DNA of 64,000 nucleotides from the NCBI GenBank assembly GCA_022818135.1, contig JAFMSR010000010.1:30256746-30320745 (forward strand), written 5' to 3'. Shown here piece by piece: positions 28,384 to 41,250 of this stretch (its first letter is position 1; each line of letters starts with the position of its first letter). Made by a program: the position numbers and the translations under genes. The stretch is from Saxidomus purpurata (lineage: Eukaryota; Mollusca; Bivalvia; Venerida; Veneridae). Below the pieces are notes generated by a model. That model searched no databases. It was not told where the DNA came from and saw only the letters and a program-made list of their open reading frames with translations.

Positions 28384-30399
28384 CTGCAGTAGGTACTTAT
28401 GTGTCAAATTGTCCATAGCAAACAATACATAACTATAAATTCCATTCATTCCGTAGGATAATTGGCTCTTATGTGGCTAAAAAATCTTCTTACATGGCTA
28501 AAATTACGTAGACACATAAATAATGGAAATATGTACCATAGCCAAGGATGTCTGTGTGTTCGTCCTTACATTTCTTCATGTCCGAACTGTAACTTTGTCA
28601 TGCATTGAAGGATTTTAATATAACTTGGCACAGATGTTTTGGTCAGTAATGTACAAATTCAATTGTTTATGTGTGGAGACTTGTTTACTAATTTTACACA
28701 TAATTTAACCCAAAAAATCTTCTTATATGAAATTCTATTTTCATAAAAATTTCTATTTGTAGATTTCAGCTACTTTGGTAAAACAATGCCTATCTCTCTA
28801 CAATGTTTAATTTGGTTACGTAAGAGATATGGCTATATCATAACTTTCTGTCAGGAAACGACAAACTGCACTATTGTGCTTCAATTGTGCTTCAATTGTG
28901 CTCCGTCCCAAGTCGACTCCCCAGGTGTAGTGACTACAACCTTCAAGTTCGGCTCAGCATAATGCAAGTGCAGCCAAAGCTATACTGGGAGTTACAGGGG
29001 TATATTTACTTAAACTCTCAGTTCACTTAAGGGGATGGCTACAACCCTGAGGTTCGTACTATGTGTATATCTGACTTATGTAATTGTATATCCCGGATAA
29101 ATAAACTACCAAGCTGTCAATCTTTAAATGCATATATATTTATTCAAACTGTTTCACAACAAATAGAATTTAGTTATTGAAATAATACATTATAAAATCA
29201 GTCCTACTTAAATAAGGGGATCCACTAAAATAAGGAGATCAACAAAGGAAACCTCCCATTAGTACTCCTAGAATATTGCTTACAAGACTCTTTCAAGTAA
29301 GCAAGGACAGGAAAGTGTCGCCTGAACCAATGCCAGATAAATAAATTGCTGACCACAACCCGAACTAAATTTAGAATTTATGTATGACAATTTATTGACC
29401 AAATAAATACTTTTTCAATATAACCAATAGCTAAATTCTTGGTCCTATCTGAAATTTAAAATGTACTTTATAAATAAACATATCAAAGATTTAAAACATT
29501 TTAACAATCAACATGATATAGATAGGAAATATGTTCAAATCATGAAACTTCATTGGTCTGAGAGCTTTAAATAATGAAACATTAATTTTGAGGTTTGTTT
29601 TCAGTTTAAAAGACAGATTTTTTATTTGAAGCAAATTTGATAAAAGTCAGTCCATGAGAGCATTTATGAGGCTTGTATTCTTGCATGAGACCTCTTCAAA
29701 GACAGATCGTTGTATGTGCCATAGTTATACTGAGTAATGAGCCTTCTCCTAGAAGTTCCCTCAGGCCTAGTTAAGAAAATTTAAACGTTTAATAAACTGG
29801 TAACTTATAGCTGTTGGTGCCATTATGTATAGTTGAAAGAAAATGTAGAATAAGAAAAATAACCTCTGCCATAAAAAAGAACCAAACTCTAACATTAACT
29901 AGGAGAAATTGCAGAAGACAATGCACAAATAAACATAAATATAATTCTTTTGCAAATTGAAACAAGTTGAGAACATCACATACAAAAGTACCCCTATTAA
30001 AATAAGTCGCAAAGTGCAGAACAAACACATAAAAGCAATAAGTTTGGAAGTCACATAGTTTCACACATTCAAAAGGCAAATGGACAAAATTAAAAATATC
30101 TTCTTATGGACAAAAATCTTCTAAGATCACATTCTGAATAATTGTGTCACAAGTTTCTTGCCAGTATGAAGTTTCAAACAAAAGTTCTTTCTGATAACGT
30201 ATTTGATGCAGGTTTTGTTTCACTTCTCCTGAACATAATTATTTAAATGGATAAAATAGTATTACATAGAGTCCTTTTTTATGACATTTTTGGTCAAAAT
30301 TAATTAGCATTGCCTGTGGGACCTGGATGTGTAAATAAGGATTAATATGGTAAGTTTGCATTCTGTCAAGTGTTTTGAATGTTCTAAGTATCTGGGACC
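28384..30399. other. intergenic / probable 3' UTR of the KY-like gene
   Basis: No coding signal. Candidate minus-strand poly(A) signals (TTTATT on the plus strand) occur, for instance near 29620. Confidence 0.4.
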
Positions 30400-33300
30400 T
30401 TAAACTGTTTTGAAAGCGTACAATCCTTGCCTTTTGCTGTGTTTATCACCTCTTGTACCATACATCACTACTTGTTGGTCTGGTGCATCGGTAGTTATAT
30501 TTCCTGTAAACATGGTTCCTGACTTCTCAAGGAATGTACCGCCAACTTTTACATTCTGCAGATGTGGGGCAGACACACTGAACTTGATCTCTGTATTTCC
30601 TGGCAGCTTTCCTCTCAGAGGCTCATGTAAGACACTTTTCTCAATACCAGCTGCAGTATATGACATGGGATATTCAAAGTCCAGTTCTTTCACTTCAGTA
30701 CAGTTGATTGTGTATTCCATTATTTCAGGAATTCCTTGAAGACTTTCATCAGAGACTGCTTTGCCAAATACATTCATCCTGTAGTTGCCAGGTTTAGGGG
30801 GATGTATCATCAGCTTGTATAGTCCATTTTCTGGATATCCAAATGTGGAATGCGGTTGTTCTTTCAACATGTTGCCTTCCTTGAGCTTTAGCCTGGCACT
30901 TAGCACAAGCTCCGCCTTCCCCACACTTTTAAAAGTCATTTGAAGTTCATTTTTCATTTCAATATACCCTTGTTGGTGACTCACAGCCTGGGCTCCTAAC
31001 TTGAAGGCTAGTGGTTTATATTTCAAATTTTTATTGAATTCATCAAAGCTGATTGGTTTAGAGAGTAGTTGCCATTTCTTGCTTTCTTCCATATCTTTGT
31101 CCATATATGGAAAATGTGTTGAGATGAAGTGTTTTGGATCAGTCAGGAAGTAGAAATTTTTAAATTCTTTTTTAAAGGAGTTGGTATTATCAAGGTGGCC
31201 AGCGCCCCAGGTGCTATCTATAAGGTACCATTTGTTTTTTAATTGGACGGCATTCCAGGCATGGTTTGTGTTGGTCTCTAAAGTGAATGGGTTGGCAGCT
31301 GAGTGACTGTATCCCTTGGCATATCCAGATATTTTCTTTACTGGGACACCTGCTTGCCTGAAAATTGAAATGTATGTCACAAAGCCTTCCAATAAGAAAC
31401 ATTTGGGATGCAAAATATTTCTCATGACAGGCAGTAGTTGAGGGTAAAAATATTCTTATGATGGGCAATTGTCAAGGTGTAAATCTAGATTATTTAGTAC
31501 CGTTTTCCACACATAAGTCTGTATTTTGCAAAGAAAGAGAAGAAATGTGAGCCTACCTGCATAATAATTCCATAACATTTGCATAACCCGCACACACACT
31601 TCTGCCTCCCTTCATCACAGATTCTGCATCACATGGCGCTCTTTGGGCTTGCCCAAAATATCCCTCAACATCATATCTGTTAGTATGATACAACATTATA
31701 TTTATTAGTTAAATACATAAGACCTGTCCCTCACAAGTGACAAATGCCCCAGAAAGAGGTGTCTCACAGTCTGTGTCCTCTCCATGGATCAACAATTGTG
31801 CCATGTGATTTTGAAATCCTTCCATGCATGACAGAGTTACCATGCATACATTATATCATTACTTTTAAAAACTAAGTGTGACCTTGATCTTTGAGATTGG
31901 GATGTGGTTCTTGCACACAACACATTGTCTTGATGTGCTGAACATTTGTGCCAAGTTATTTCAAAATCAATCTATGCATGACAAAGTTAAAGTCCGGACA
32001 CAAATGTATGCGTATATACAGGTTTCCATTACCTATAAACTCTAAGTGTGACCTTGACCTTTGAGTGATAGACGTGGGTCTTCCATGCGACAGGTCAGTT
32101 TGATGTGCTGAATATTTGTGCCAAGTTATTTTTGAATCAATCAATGCATGACAAAGTTATAGTCCGGACACCAATGTGTGCACATATACAGGATTCCATT
32201 AAAGTGTGACCTTGACCTTTGAGGTAGGGACATGTGTCTTGCACGCGACTGTCTTGATGTGCCAAAATATTTTAAAAGCTTTCAATGCATGTCAAAGTTA
32301 CAGCACGGACAGTAAAAAAGGTAAGGGCCGACGCACGGATGGACAGACAGACCAACAGACAGTGCGATTTTAATATGCCATCCTTTAGGGGGCATAAAAA
32401 TCACATCTATGAAATAGACTTCAGATTAATGCAAAAAAGTAAGTTTGTCAAACAAATTGCAAATCAAAGCACTGAAAGCATTTTTAGGCTTATCCTCTAG
32501 CTGCTTGTCTGTCTGTCCAGTCAAAGTTAATCTGTACATTTTATGAATTGTGGTCATTAAGTCAAAGAGGCCTGTTAATAGTTAATATTGCCCTCACTTT
32601 GATTTCTAGCCCTTCAAAAGTAAATTACTTCAGTTTCTCGAAGTGCTTAGCACAATCGGAAGGTAACTATGATGAAGACCTGTTAAGTGCAAGAATACTT
32701 TTAAATTGCCATATGATAGGCTACATTTTACAATTACATCTAAACGGCTTTCATTATTTTTCTACCATTTTTCATTGATTTACTTTTGTTTAGAGATTAT
32801 TTTCATCATGTGATTCCCCATCATAAATCAAGTTCACCTGTAATAAGGTGCCCACGCATAGGAACAATGCATGTAGGAACGCAGACTAGCTCGCGCCAGG
32901 TCCGCAGAATAAACATATCAGCAATAAGGAAAGTTATAATTACGTCCCTTGAAGCGCATTGAATAAAATTTATGAATGGATGGATATAATCGTAAAAATA
33001 GAATGTGAAGACATGCGCGTAAATATTCCTGGCTGTTCAAAATATGTCATTCTTTAAAATGACGATCAGGGTTAGACAGAAACTTCGAAACATATGTTTT
33101 CTTTCCGCACACGGTTTAAGAAATGACCAGGCGGGTTAAGAAATCGGAACTATTTCTATAGGGTGTATATTTATAGTTAATCGTCCCTTATTTTTACGCA
33201 TCATTGTAAAATGAAATACATCTGCGGTTCTTTTCGAAAACAGTTTACTTTCGTTATATTTACAAAATTTAGCTGATGCTGCATGTCTTTACAACATTAT

Positions 33301-36001
33301 ATATTTAATCAATACAACTTTCATGTCTGCAATGGCCATATGGTTTCAAATGAAGAATCGTAATTTGGGATTATATGCTGACTGACGTGCGGAGCTACTT
33401 CCAGATTTGGTACTTAAGGAGTAGGCTTCGGAAAACGGTATGTAAATTTGTTTGCTTCACAAACAAATAAAAATTACATGATAGTGCTGATGGGAATACA
33501 AAACAAGCACATTTTCCCTAAAACAACATAATTATGGTCTAGGGATGTACATGATTGCATATTGTATAAGTTTTAAGTGTTGTGGTTTCTATTATTCATT
33601 GAGTTAATAAATATTGATATGGATTACTGTGTTCATATGCATGTGCATTTAAACTGGTGTATGGTACAAAATGTACTGGGATCAGCTCTGAAAATCTTGG
33701 TATTGGATGCTGGGTTTTACTGCAGATACAAATGGAAGTACTGTATAGCAGGTATTTTCTGCGGTAAAAAATTTATGCATTTAGCTTTCTAAAAAGGAAG
33801 CAAACACTTCTGCGTTTATCATTTCACCGTTTCCGGCCCGAAGGAAGAGAAATTCAAGAGGAGGAGGATTTTTTTGCTGATGTTAAGGTATCGTAATAAT
33901 AACAAGAGAGTGACATAAATATCTAAAGGGAAACAACTTTTTCTTATGGTCAAGTTAGAGTAGTGAAATAAAAACTTGGCTGAAAGTATCCTTTTTAGCT
34001 CACCTGGCTACGCCAGGGTGAGCTTTTCTGATCGATGATTGTCCGTCGTCCGTCAACATTTTGATTCAAATGACATCTCCTCTGAAACCTCTAGGCCAAT
34101 GTTGATAAAACTATGCAGGAATGTTCCTTGCATGAAGCTCTACCAAAATTGTTCAAAGAATTCCATTCCATGCAGAACTCTGGTTGCTATGGCAACAAAT
34201 AGGAAAATCTTTAAAAATCTTCTCCTCTGAAACCACAAGGCCTAGAGCTTAGATATTTGGCATGTAGCATTGTCTAGTGGACCTCTACCAAGATTGTTCA
34301 AATTATGACCCCCGGGTCAAAATTGACCCCGCGGGTGGGCCCTTAGTTTTTGCATAAGCATATATAGGAAAAACTTTAAAAATCTTTTTCTCTGAAACCA
34401 CAAGGCCTAGAGCTAAGATATTTGGCATGTAGCATTGTCTAGTGGACCTCTACCAAGATTGTTCAAATTATGACCCCCAGATCAAAATTGACCCTGCACG
34501 GGGGTCACTTAGTTTTGCATAGGCATATTTAGGAAAAACTTTAAAAATCTTCTTCTCTGTAACCACAAGGTTAGAGCTTAGATATTTGGCATGTAGCATT
34601 GGCTAGTGGACCTCTACCAAGATTGTTCAAATTATTACCCCCGGGTCAAAATTGACCCCGCACGGGGGGTCACTTAGTTTAACATAGGCTTATATAGGAA
34701 AAAGTTTAAAAATCTTTTTCTCTGAAACCACAAGGCCTAGAGCTTAGATATTTGGCATGTAGCATTGCCTAGTAGACCTCTTCAAAGTTTGTTCAAATTA
34801 TGCCCCTGGGGTCAAAATTGACCTTGCCCGTGGGGGGGGTCACTTGTTTTACAAAGGCGTATATAGGAAAACCTATTTGGTATATAACATTATCTAGTGA
34901 TCTTCCACTGGGCAAGTGGTCTTGTACCAAGGTGAGCGATATAGGGTCATCTTGGCCCTCTTGTCTTAAGAAACCGTAGGACGCTCATGTTTGTATATAA
35001 GCCCCTCTATGGACTGTAGTATAGTTAACACTTATAATGGAGATATTGAACAATGGGTCAATAACTGTTACTCAGTTTTTTTTATGAATAAAAGAAACTC
35101 ACAAACATGGTATCAGTTAACTGTTTGAGCTACGTTATGTTTATACAATGTTTTTACGGTAATTTCTTGTAATTGGTTTACACAGTCTCTATTGTGAATC
35201 GATTTATATCAGACATGGCGACTTTGGGTATTTTGATATCAACTGAAAAAGAGCTGATTATCTGCAATTAAAATTTTTGCTAAAAACTTTTTTCTGCTGG
35301 AAATATTTCTGCGATTTAATTCAAAGACCGCAGAATCGCAGAAATATTTCACCAGCGAAAATAACCTTCTATACGGTATATGACTAAAAGAGGGTTAAAC
35401 AGATTTACTAATTACCTGATATTTTCTGAAATCCAAACAAAGAAGCCCCTCACCAGCATTCTTGGATCTTTTGTGACAGCTGACATGTAATTCACCAGTT
35501 CTTCTGCAGAATTCTTCACACTCTCTGGTGCCTTCAGTGATAAAATTATATGATCAATGTATTTTAAGAGCTTTAAGCTTTCAGTGAGTTAGATGTATAT
35601 GCAGATCTCAGCTGTATTGCATTCGGATGTTACTGTATCATGGAATTTGTATGTTGCAATACACCCAAGATAGACTTGTGTTACGATTGTTCAAATCTCA
35701 AACTGATACTCTAGAATGTACATTGGAAGGTTATCAAAAGAAATGTTTGGAGGGTTTTCTAAATAATGCAGCTTTTCATAATTACTCACAAAGAAATTGT
35801 TCTTACCTTTCTAGCATGTTCATCTATTTTCTCATATTGGTGAACTTCATCCTTGATAGTTTTTCCACTGTTTGGTCTTCCTTTGTTACCAGATGTTGTG
35901 TTTTTTCCACTGTTTGGTCTTCCTTTGTTACCAGATGTTGTGTCTTTTGCATTTTTAGGAACAGTTGAATTGGGTGACACTGTTGAACTAGAGCATCCCA
36001 T
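30400..36001 (-). CDS. KY: KY/hillarin-type transglutaminase-like protein, 462 aa, 4 exons
   Basis: Exons: 36001-35807, 35531-35416, 31676-31557, 31357-30400; all junctions are GT/AG and in frame, and the sum is 463 codons including TAA. The protein opens MGCSSS, a signal for N-myristoylation at Gly2 and palmitoylation at Cys3, so membrane attachment is likely. Residues 21-48 are two copies of a 14-residue linker repeat (TTSGNKGRPNSGKN). Then come the helix APESVKNSAEELVNYMSAVT, the transglutaminase-like core with C132 (GGRSVCAGYAN), H176 (TNHAWNAVQ) and D191 (WYLIDSTWGAG), and a long C-terminal part with beta-sandwich-like repeats typical of kyphoscoliosis peptidase and annelid/insect hillarin. 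The triad is complete, so protease or transglutaminase-like chemistry is possible; in the family the proteins act at the cytoskeleton and septin or muscle structures. First-exon start is supported by the acylation motif. Confidence 0.93.
31718..32400 (+). mobile_element. pearl-type Helitron-like element (family Q)
   Basis: Start 'gacctgtccctcacaagtga', three diverged units of about 175 bp ('caatgcatgacaaagttata', 'gtgaccttgacctttgag'), microsatellite 'gatggacagacagaccaaca' and end 'gattttaatatgccatcctt' plus hairpin and 'ggcataaaaa'. It lies in the 3.7-kb intron of the KY-like gene just upstream of the catalytic-cysteine exon. Confidence 0.75.
33995..34967 (-). mobile_element. pearl-type element (family P), inverted
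   Basis: Complete copy on the minus strand: right end 'agctcacctggctacgccag', short degenerate microsatellite, about four core units of roughly 170 bp with 'ggcatgtagcattgtctagt' and 'caaggcctagagcttagata', and left end 'gagcgatatagggtcatctt' ... 'ggccctcttgtc'. It is in the same intron of the KY-like gene as the Q element at 31718, in opposite orientation. Confidence 0.75.
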
Positions 36002-36599
36002 CTTTCACTTGTTTAGATTCTGATGCTTCCTTCTGTAAGGATTCATTATGTTCTTTTCAGTTTAGATATATGAATATGTATTTTATGGTGGCATACTTCT
36101 ACCACCACATAACCACTTAATTATCACGTTAAATAACTAGTAAGTCACTGAATTATCATAATAAATATCTGATTAACGTGTTAATTTTTATGTTAACAGA
36201 ACTGATACTTATGTCAACACAAAAAAGTGTATGTTACTGCCCACTACTGCCAACAGATACCTACATAATGATATTTTAGATATCTATGAAGTGTTTAACC
36301 TGTTATATGTATTGTTCACACAAATTAACCTGATCCTGACCATAATGCATGAATATATTATTCAGTGAATGTGCTGAATAATCAATTTCTGTGAGCAATT
36401 CGTTTGTTAACGGTTCTTTTTGTGCCAGATATGGTTTAAAATTGTATGTATACTGTTAATTAACGACCAGAGACATATTGTTAGCCGTAGTTGAGTGGTT
36501 AGCATGCAGAAGTGCAGAATTATTGACTAGAAATCATAGAAATATGAGAGTTTGAAATACGTTAAGTGATTCATGTTCTTTAATTTGTATTTTAATTGA

Positions 36600-37273
36600 T
36601 TTTATATGGTATGTAAATGGAAAACAGTCGAATACAGAATGCCATTGTGGGTATACCACGTGACTTTTCAGAAAGGTACACAAGGTACATAAAAACGGTT
36701 GATTCAAGAATTTGTAACCACTGTGCGCAACCGTATGCGAGAAGTTCGTACGAAGTTTATAGTTATCAAAGGCAGAATAAACTAACCAATGCTATTAGGT
36801 GAAAAGACATTGACTGAACTAGTCATGCTACAGATCAAGAATGATGGAAGTTTGAAAGAACCAAATGAGTTGAGGATGAGAGAAGATAGCGCTGAAACCG
36901 CATTAAACAAATATACACAACGAACAGCACAGATGGGAGGAAAATTAAGACAGCAGAAGAAGAACAAAATTAATGGTCTAAAGTGTATGAGAATGAACCA
37001 TACATAGTCATCAGGGTCAACGGTTCGAGCATAGTGGCACAATGTTCTAGTGATGGCAGGGAGGTCTACCGAGATGCCACACACTACAAAGTGGCCAAAC
37101 ACTTCATAAACAGCCAACGTTCGAACGGCTGGCGGGAACAGTTATTGGAGAAAACAAGGGCATGTGGTGCACGAGCATCAGCAACCACAGAAGTTAGAAA
37201 CCAGAAGAATGAACACAGAAAACAATTACAAACCAGACAACATGTGCCAGGGCGTAACAGGATTACCAGCTAG
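36600..37273 (+). pseudogene. decayed Ty3/gypsy-type retrotransposon pol tail
   Basis: Three overlapping frames together resemble the end of an integrase and the tail that follows it: TALNKYTQRTAQ, then LRQQKKNKING, then after a frameshift EPYIVIRVNGSSIVAQ and REVYRDATHYKVAKHF, which match the '...PY.V....GS.v.a...R..t.fK' block common in gypsy elements. At least two frameshifts and a stop prevent expression. No LTRs were recognised. It lies 600 bases upstream of the KY-like first exon, antisense to it. Confidence 0.55.
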
Positions 37274-37279
37274 ATATAG

Positions 37280-38247
37280 AGACTTAATTCAAATAAAAAA
37301 AATAGCGAAATACGTGTGAAAACTGTTAAAATAGTAAAATTGACAGTGACTTAAAGTTAAAATAGTGTATTATGAAAAATGAATAGACACTCTGCTGGTG
37401 ATACTTATGAGAACTCTTAAGTAAGTGTTTAAAGGGCAATAGTTTGAAAACAAAATTCATGTAATTTGATTTCTTCAGGTGACCTTGTACATTTGCTAAC
37501 ATTTTATTAATCTTTACTTTATGCATAATATTTGAAATATTGAGTTTGTATCTTTTTAAGGAAAGGGAAAGATGTTATATCTTAAGGCGCCAATACGTAC
37601 GTTAGTATTACGCGACATCTATCACGTCACGTCTTTGTATATACATGTTTAACGTCACATCCGTTGATATGTTATTATTTCATTTTATGTTATTAAGTGT
37701 CTGAAACGATAGCTGTTCTTTGAGTCTTAACAACCACAAGAATGGAAAGTTTTTTTAAAAACTGTTTAGTAAAGAATATCAGAGTAAACAAAGTTTTGTT
37801 TCTTACAGTTTAAGATACAGAGAATTTTTTTTTTTTTAAATTGAAGGGAAAACAGGAAAGAACAAATACAACACACAGGGAAATGCTTTCAAATTCATAA
37901 ATTTTAAAGATAAAGTAAGAAATAGTCGCATTATGAAAATAAATTACTTTATACCACTCTTTAAAAGCAGCACTACCTGAGCTATATAACATATTTCCCT
38001 CCTTTTATTTACAATATGTTCTGTCACAATTGTTAAGTAAATTCTAATTAAGAGAAAGTTTCAAACCTTTCATAAAAGACAAATGCCTCTAAATTCTACA
38101 AACTCTATAATTCTACTTCCTTTATGATAGTACAAGTTACTGGGACATTATTAAAGTCTATTGATTCAACAGTGTCTCCGCTAAGTCATGAAAGGCCAAA
38201 CATATTTTTATTTGTTTCATGTATAGGTACCCATTTGAATTCCTTAC
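37280..38247. other. intergenic, nothing recognised
   Basis: AT-rich DNA without coding signal or known repeat. Confidence 0.4.
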
Positions 38248-38725
38248 TAGCTCCCCTGGCACAGTGCAAGGTAATTAAGTTATGATGACTACTCACCGTC
38301 CAGGGTCCGTCATACATAGTACCAGTACGTCCATCATTTCCGTTATAAATGAAATCCCCTCTGAAACCACTGGGCCAATGATGATGAAAATTGGCATAAA
38401 TGTTCCTTGCATGTTATATCAAAGATGTTCAAAGAATCCATTCCATGCAGAAGTCGGGTTGTTATGGCACAAAAAAATAAAAATCTTCTCTGAAACTACA
38501 AAATTGAGCTTGGATACTAAGCATGTAGTGTTTCCTAGTGAACCTTTACCAAAATTGTTCAAATTATGACCCCCTGGTCAAAATTGACCCTGCCTAGGGG
38601 TCATTTCATTTTATTTTTATTTATTTTCTGAAGGGATTCTTGTCTAAAACCACAACGCCCAGTTCTTAGATATTTGGCATGTAGCATTGTACAGTGAACC
38701 ACTACAAGTTTATAGCCCTTGTTGA
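38248..38725 (-). mobile_element. pearl-type element (family P), truncated
   Basis: Right end 'agctcccctggcacagtgca', the 'atgaaatcccctctgaaacc' block and one and a half core units ('catgtagtgtttcctagtga', 'ggcatgtagcattgtacagt') are present, after which similarity stops. The left hairpin end is missing. Confidence 0.6.
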
Positions 38726-39689
38726 TTTTGAGGTTGATTGTGACTACAAACTAAGTGAACCAATAGACCAATTGACTTTTGAATTTCAAACAATATCTAG
38801 TCAATAACTCCACAAGGGTTATGCCTATGATTGTCAAACTTACTAGGGCAGTTGGTGGTGATATGTCACTGACCCTGTGGATTGTCGTACATACTGATCT
38901 TTTAAGTCATTAAAACCTTTTACAGATGTTATTTCAAAATATTTAGACAGTAGTATAAATCAGTAATTTTGTTGGACTACATGATTGTGTTACTCGTAAA
39001 CAATTGTTAGCAGTAAAATGTAGATGTACTTTTTAAAAAATTTAAAATGATGCAAATTTATTACCATATTTATGAAATTTCTGCTGCACAGATTTGGCTG
39101 TTGATACAGTATTCCTATATGACATCACCATATTCCTGTTGATTGTTTGTGTTGTCATGACAACTTTGCAGTGGGTCGGTTTCAAGAGTTTATTTGATAA
39201 CCTTTTAATATATTTGTTAACCCTATGATGGCAAGCACTTCAGCTGTGGATAAGATTGTATGTCAAACAAGACAAAAAATTCACTTATTTTTTATCAAGG
39301 CCATGGTGCCAGCTAGCTAGAGCATGAAGATGGGTTTTATGTTCTCCGCTGGGACAACCCAAATATAATTATGTCAGGCATATAAATGTTAAGGTGATGC
39401 ATAATACATGAAAATTAATGTTTTCAAAATTTGCAGTGAAAATAGTCATTTGCCAAATTTAGCTAAAAATGAGACGACATATCTTCAAATTTCAAAAAAG
39501 CTGAATGACAATTCTTAGAGAAGAGAAAACTAAAGTGAGGCTGGATCCAATGAGTATCTTCTTCATGTAAAAGAGAGAAATATGTAAAATGCTCTATTAA
39601 AGGTAAGGTGAACCAAACATCAAATGCATCCAAGTTATTCTTACTCATTTCTTAGTTTGATTGTCTATGATGACTTTTGATAATGAGTT

Positions 39690-41250
39690 TTAGCATGCTG
39701 TTTTGGGCTTGAATTATAAAAGAAAACGGTTTCCAAAATGTATATAAAGTTTAATGTTTTCCCATGTTGCAGAATGATGGAATGACCATAATTATAAACA
39801 TGATAATAAACATGGTATGATGATAAAAACATGATAACAAGATAATATTTCAACAGCGTGAGGTTGCTTCGAATAAGCATGGAAATATTTAAGAATGCAA
39901 TTTATAACAAACATTTAACACATATGAAACAGTGTCAACTGTTGGAATTGGCTTTAATGTGAGAGATAAAGTAGTTATGAAACTATAAACATTTTAAAGT
40001 TTAACAAATTATTACAATATAAAAATGGTATAGAATAAAGAAATGCTTACCTTGAATTATGAAAGGAAACAGTTTCCAAAATGTATATAAAGTTTAATGT
40101 TTCCAATGTTGCAGTGAGATGGATTGACACTGCCCTTTTTGTTTGTATGCATGCTTATTAGGTCCACCACCCTCGGGTGAGGTATATATGGGGTATGACC
40201 CGATTTCACTGCCTGCAACAGAGAAAAACCGGTGGTTAAGCATTTCTTATTGACCACAAACAAACAAACAAATAATAAATGTACATATGGTAACAAATAA
40301 GATTACAATTTGGCTGTATTGAAAATGAAATATATATGGTTGAAATATTAATTTACAACTTTTAAGCCCATTACTATGGGATTTACAGCCTAAATTGCTT
40401 ACATTTGCAATATAGTTTCTATTAACAAGTTTCTATTAACAAATAGTTGAGAATTTAATAATATTTAAAAAAGAAAGTGTAAAATGTAAATTATAATAGT
40501 GATTGATTATTGGACATTTACAATTGGGCATTTAACATTAAGACTATCTTGGACCAGGTAGGATTATCATACATGTGGGAAAACCAATCACATATGTTTA
40601 TGAATAGTTTTACTATTAAACAGCAAATATTAGATATCTATAAACAAAGCTGGTATTCATCAATAAATTACTCAACTCTACTGGTTAAATATTGTTTGTT
40701 CAAACATTCATTTGATTTTGAAAATTATCTTGATATTGTTACAGAATCTAAATTCAGAAATGCACTCTAGATTTCGTACATCGACGTCTCATGATTTAGC
40801 TGTTGAATGCGGACAACATAACAATCTTCCTAGCACTCATATTTTAAAGTTTAACAAATTATTACAATATCAAAATGGTATAAATTAATGAAATGCTTAC
40901 CTTAAATTATAAAATTATAAAATTAAACGGTTTCCAAAATGTATATAAAGTTTAATGTTTCCAATGTTGCAGTGAGATGGAATGACACTGTGGTCATTAT
41001 CCTTTGGTTAAGCATTTCTTAATGACCACCAACAAAAAACAAATAATAAATGTAAATAATTATGGTAACAAATAAGATAACAATTTGGCTGTATTGAAAA
41101 TGAAAAAGCTATTGTTGAACTATTAGGAAATATTACATCTTTTAAGCCCATTACTATAGGACTTACTGCTTAAATTGCATACAATTGCAAGATAGTATCT
41201 ATTAACAAATAGTTAAGAATTGGATAATATAACAAAGAAAGTGTAAAGAG
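39690..41250. repeat. local direct duplications flanking a LINE tail
   Basis: A block of about 400 bp at 39998-40500 recurs at 40846-41250: both contain 'agtttaacaaattattacaa', 'cggtttccaaaatgtatata' or a close variant, and 'cttttaagcccattactat'. A third partial copy lies at 39706-39786. The two main copies flank a LINE remnant. The left copy carries extra bases around 40130-40220 that the right one lacks. Confidence 0.7.
40500..40836 (+). pseudogene. LINE C-terminal ORF remnant
   Basis: The frame MDIYNWAFNIKTILDQVG ... FTIKQQILDIYKQSWYSSIN ... HSFDFENYLDIVTESKF resembles the region after the reverse transcriptase in bivalve LINEs. After a frameshift at about 40765 it continues as SRFRTSTSHDLAVECGQHNN, the zinc-knuckle-preceding block. 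Only this tail is present. Confidence 0.55.
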
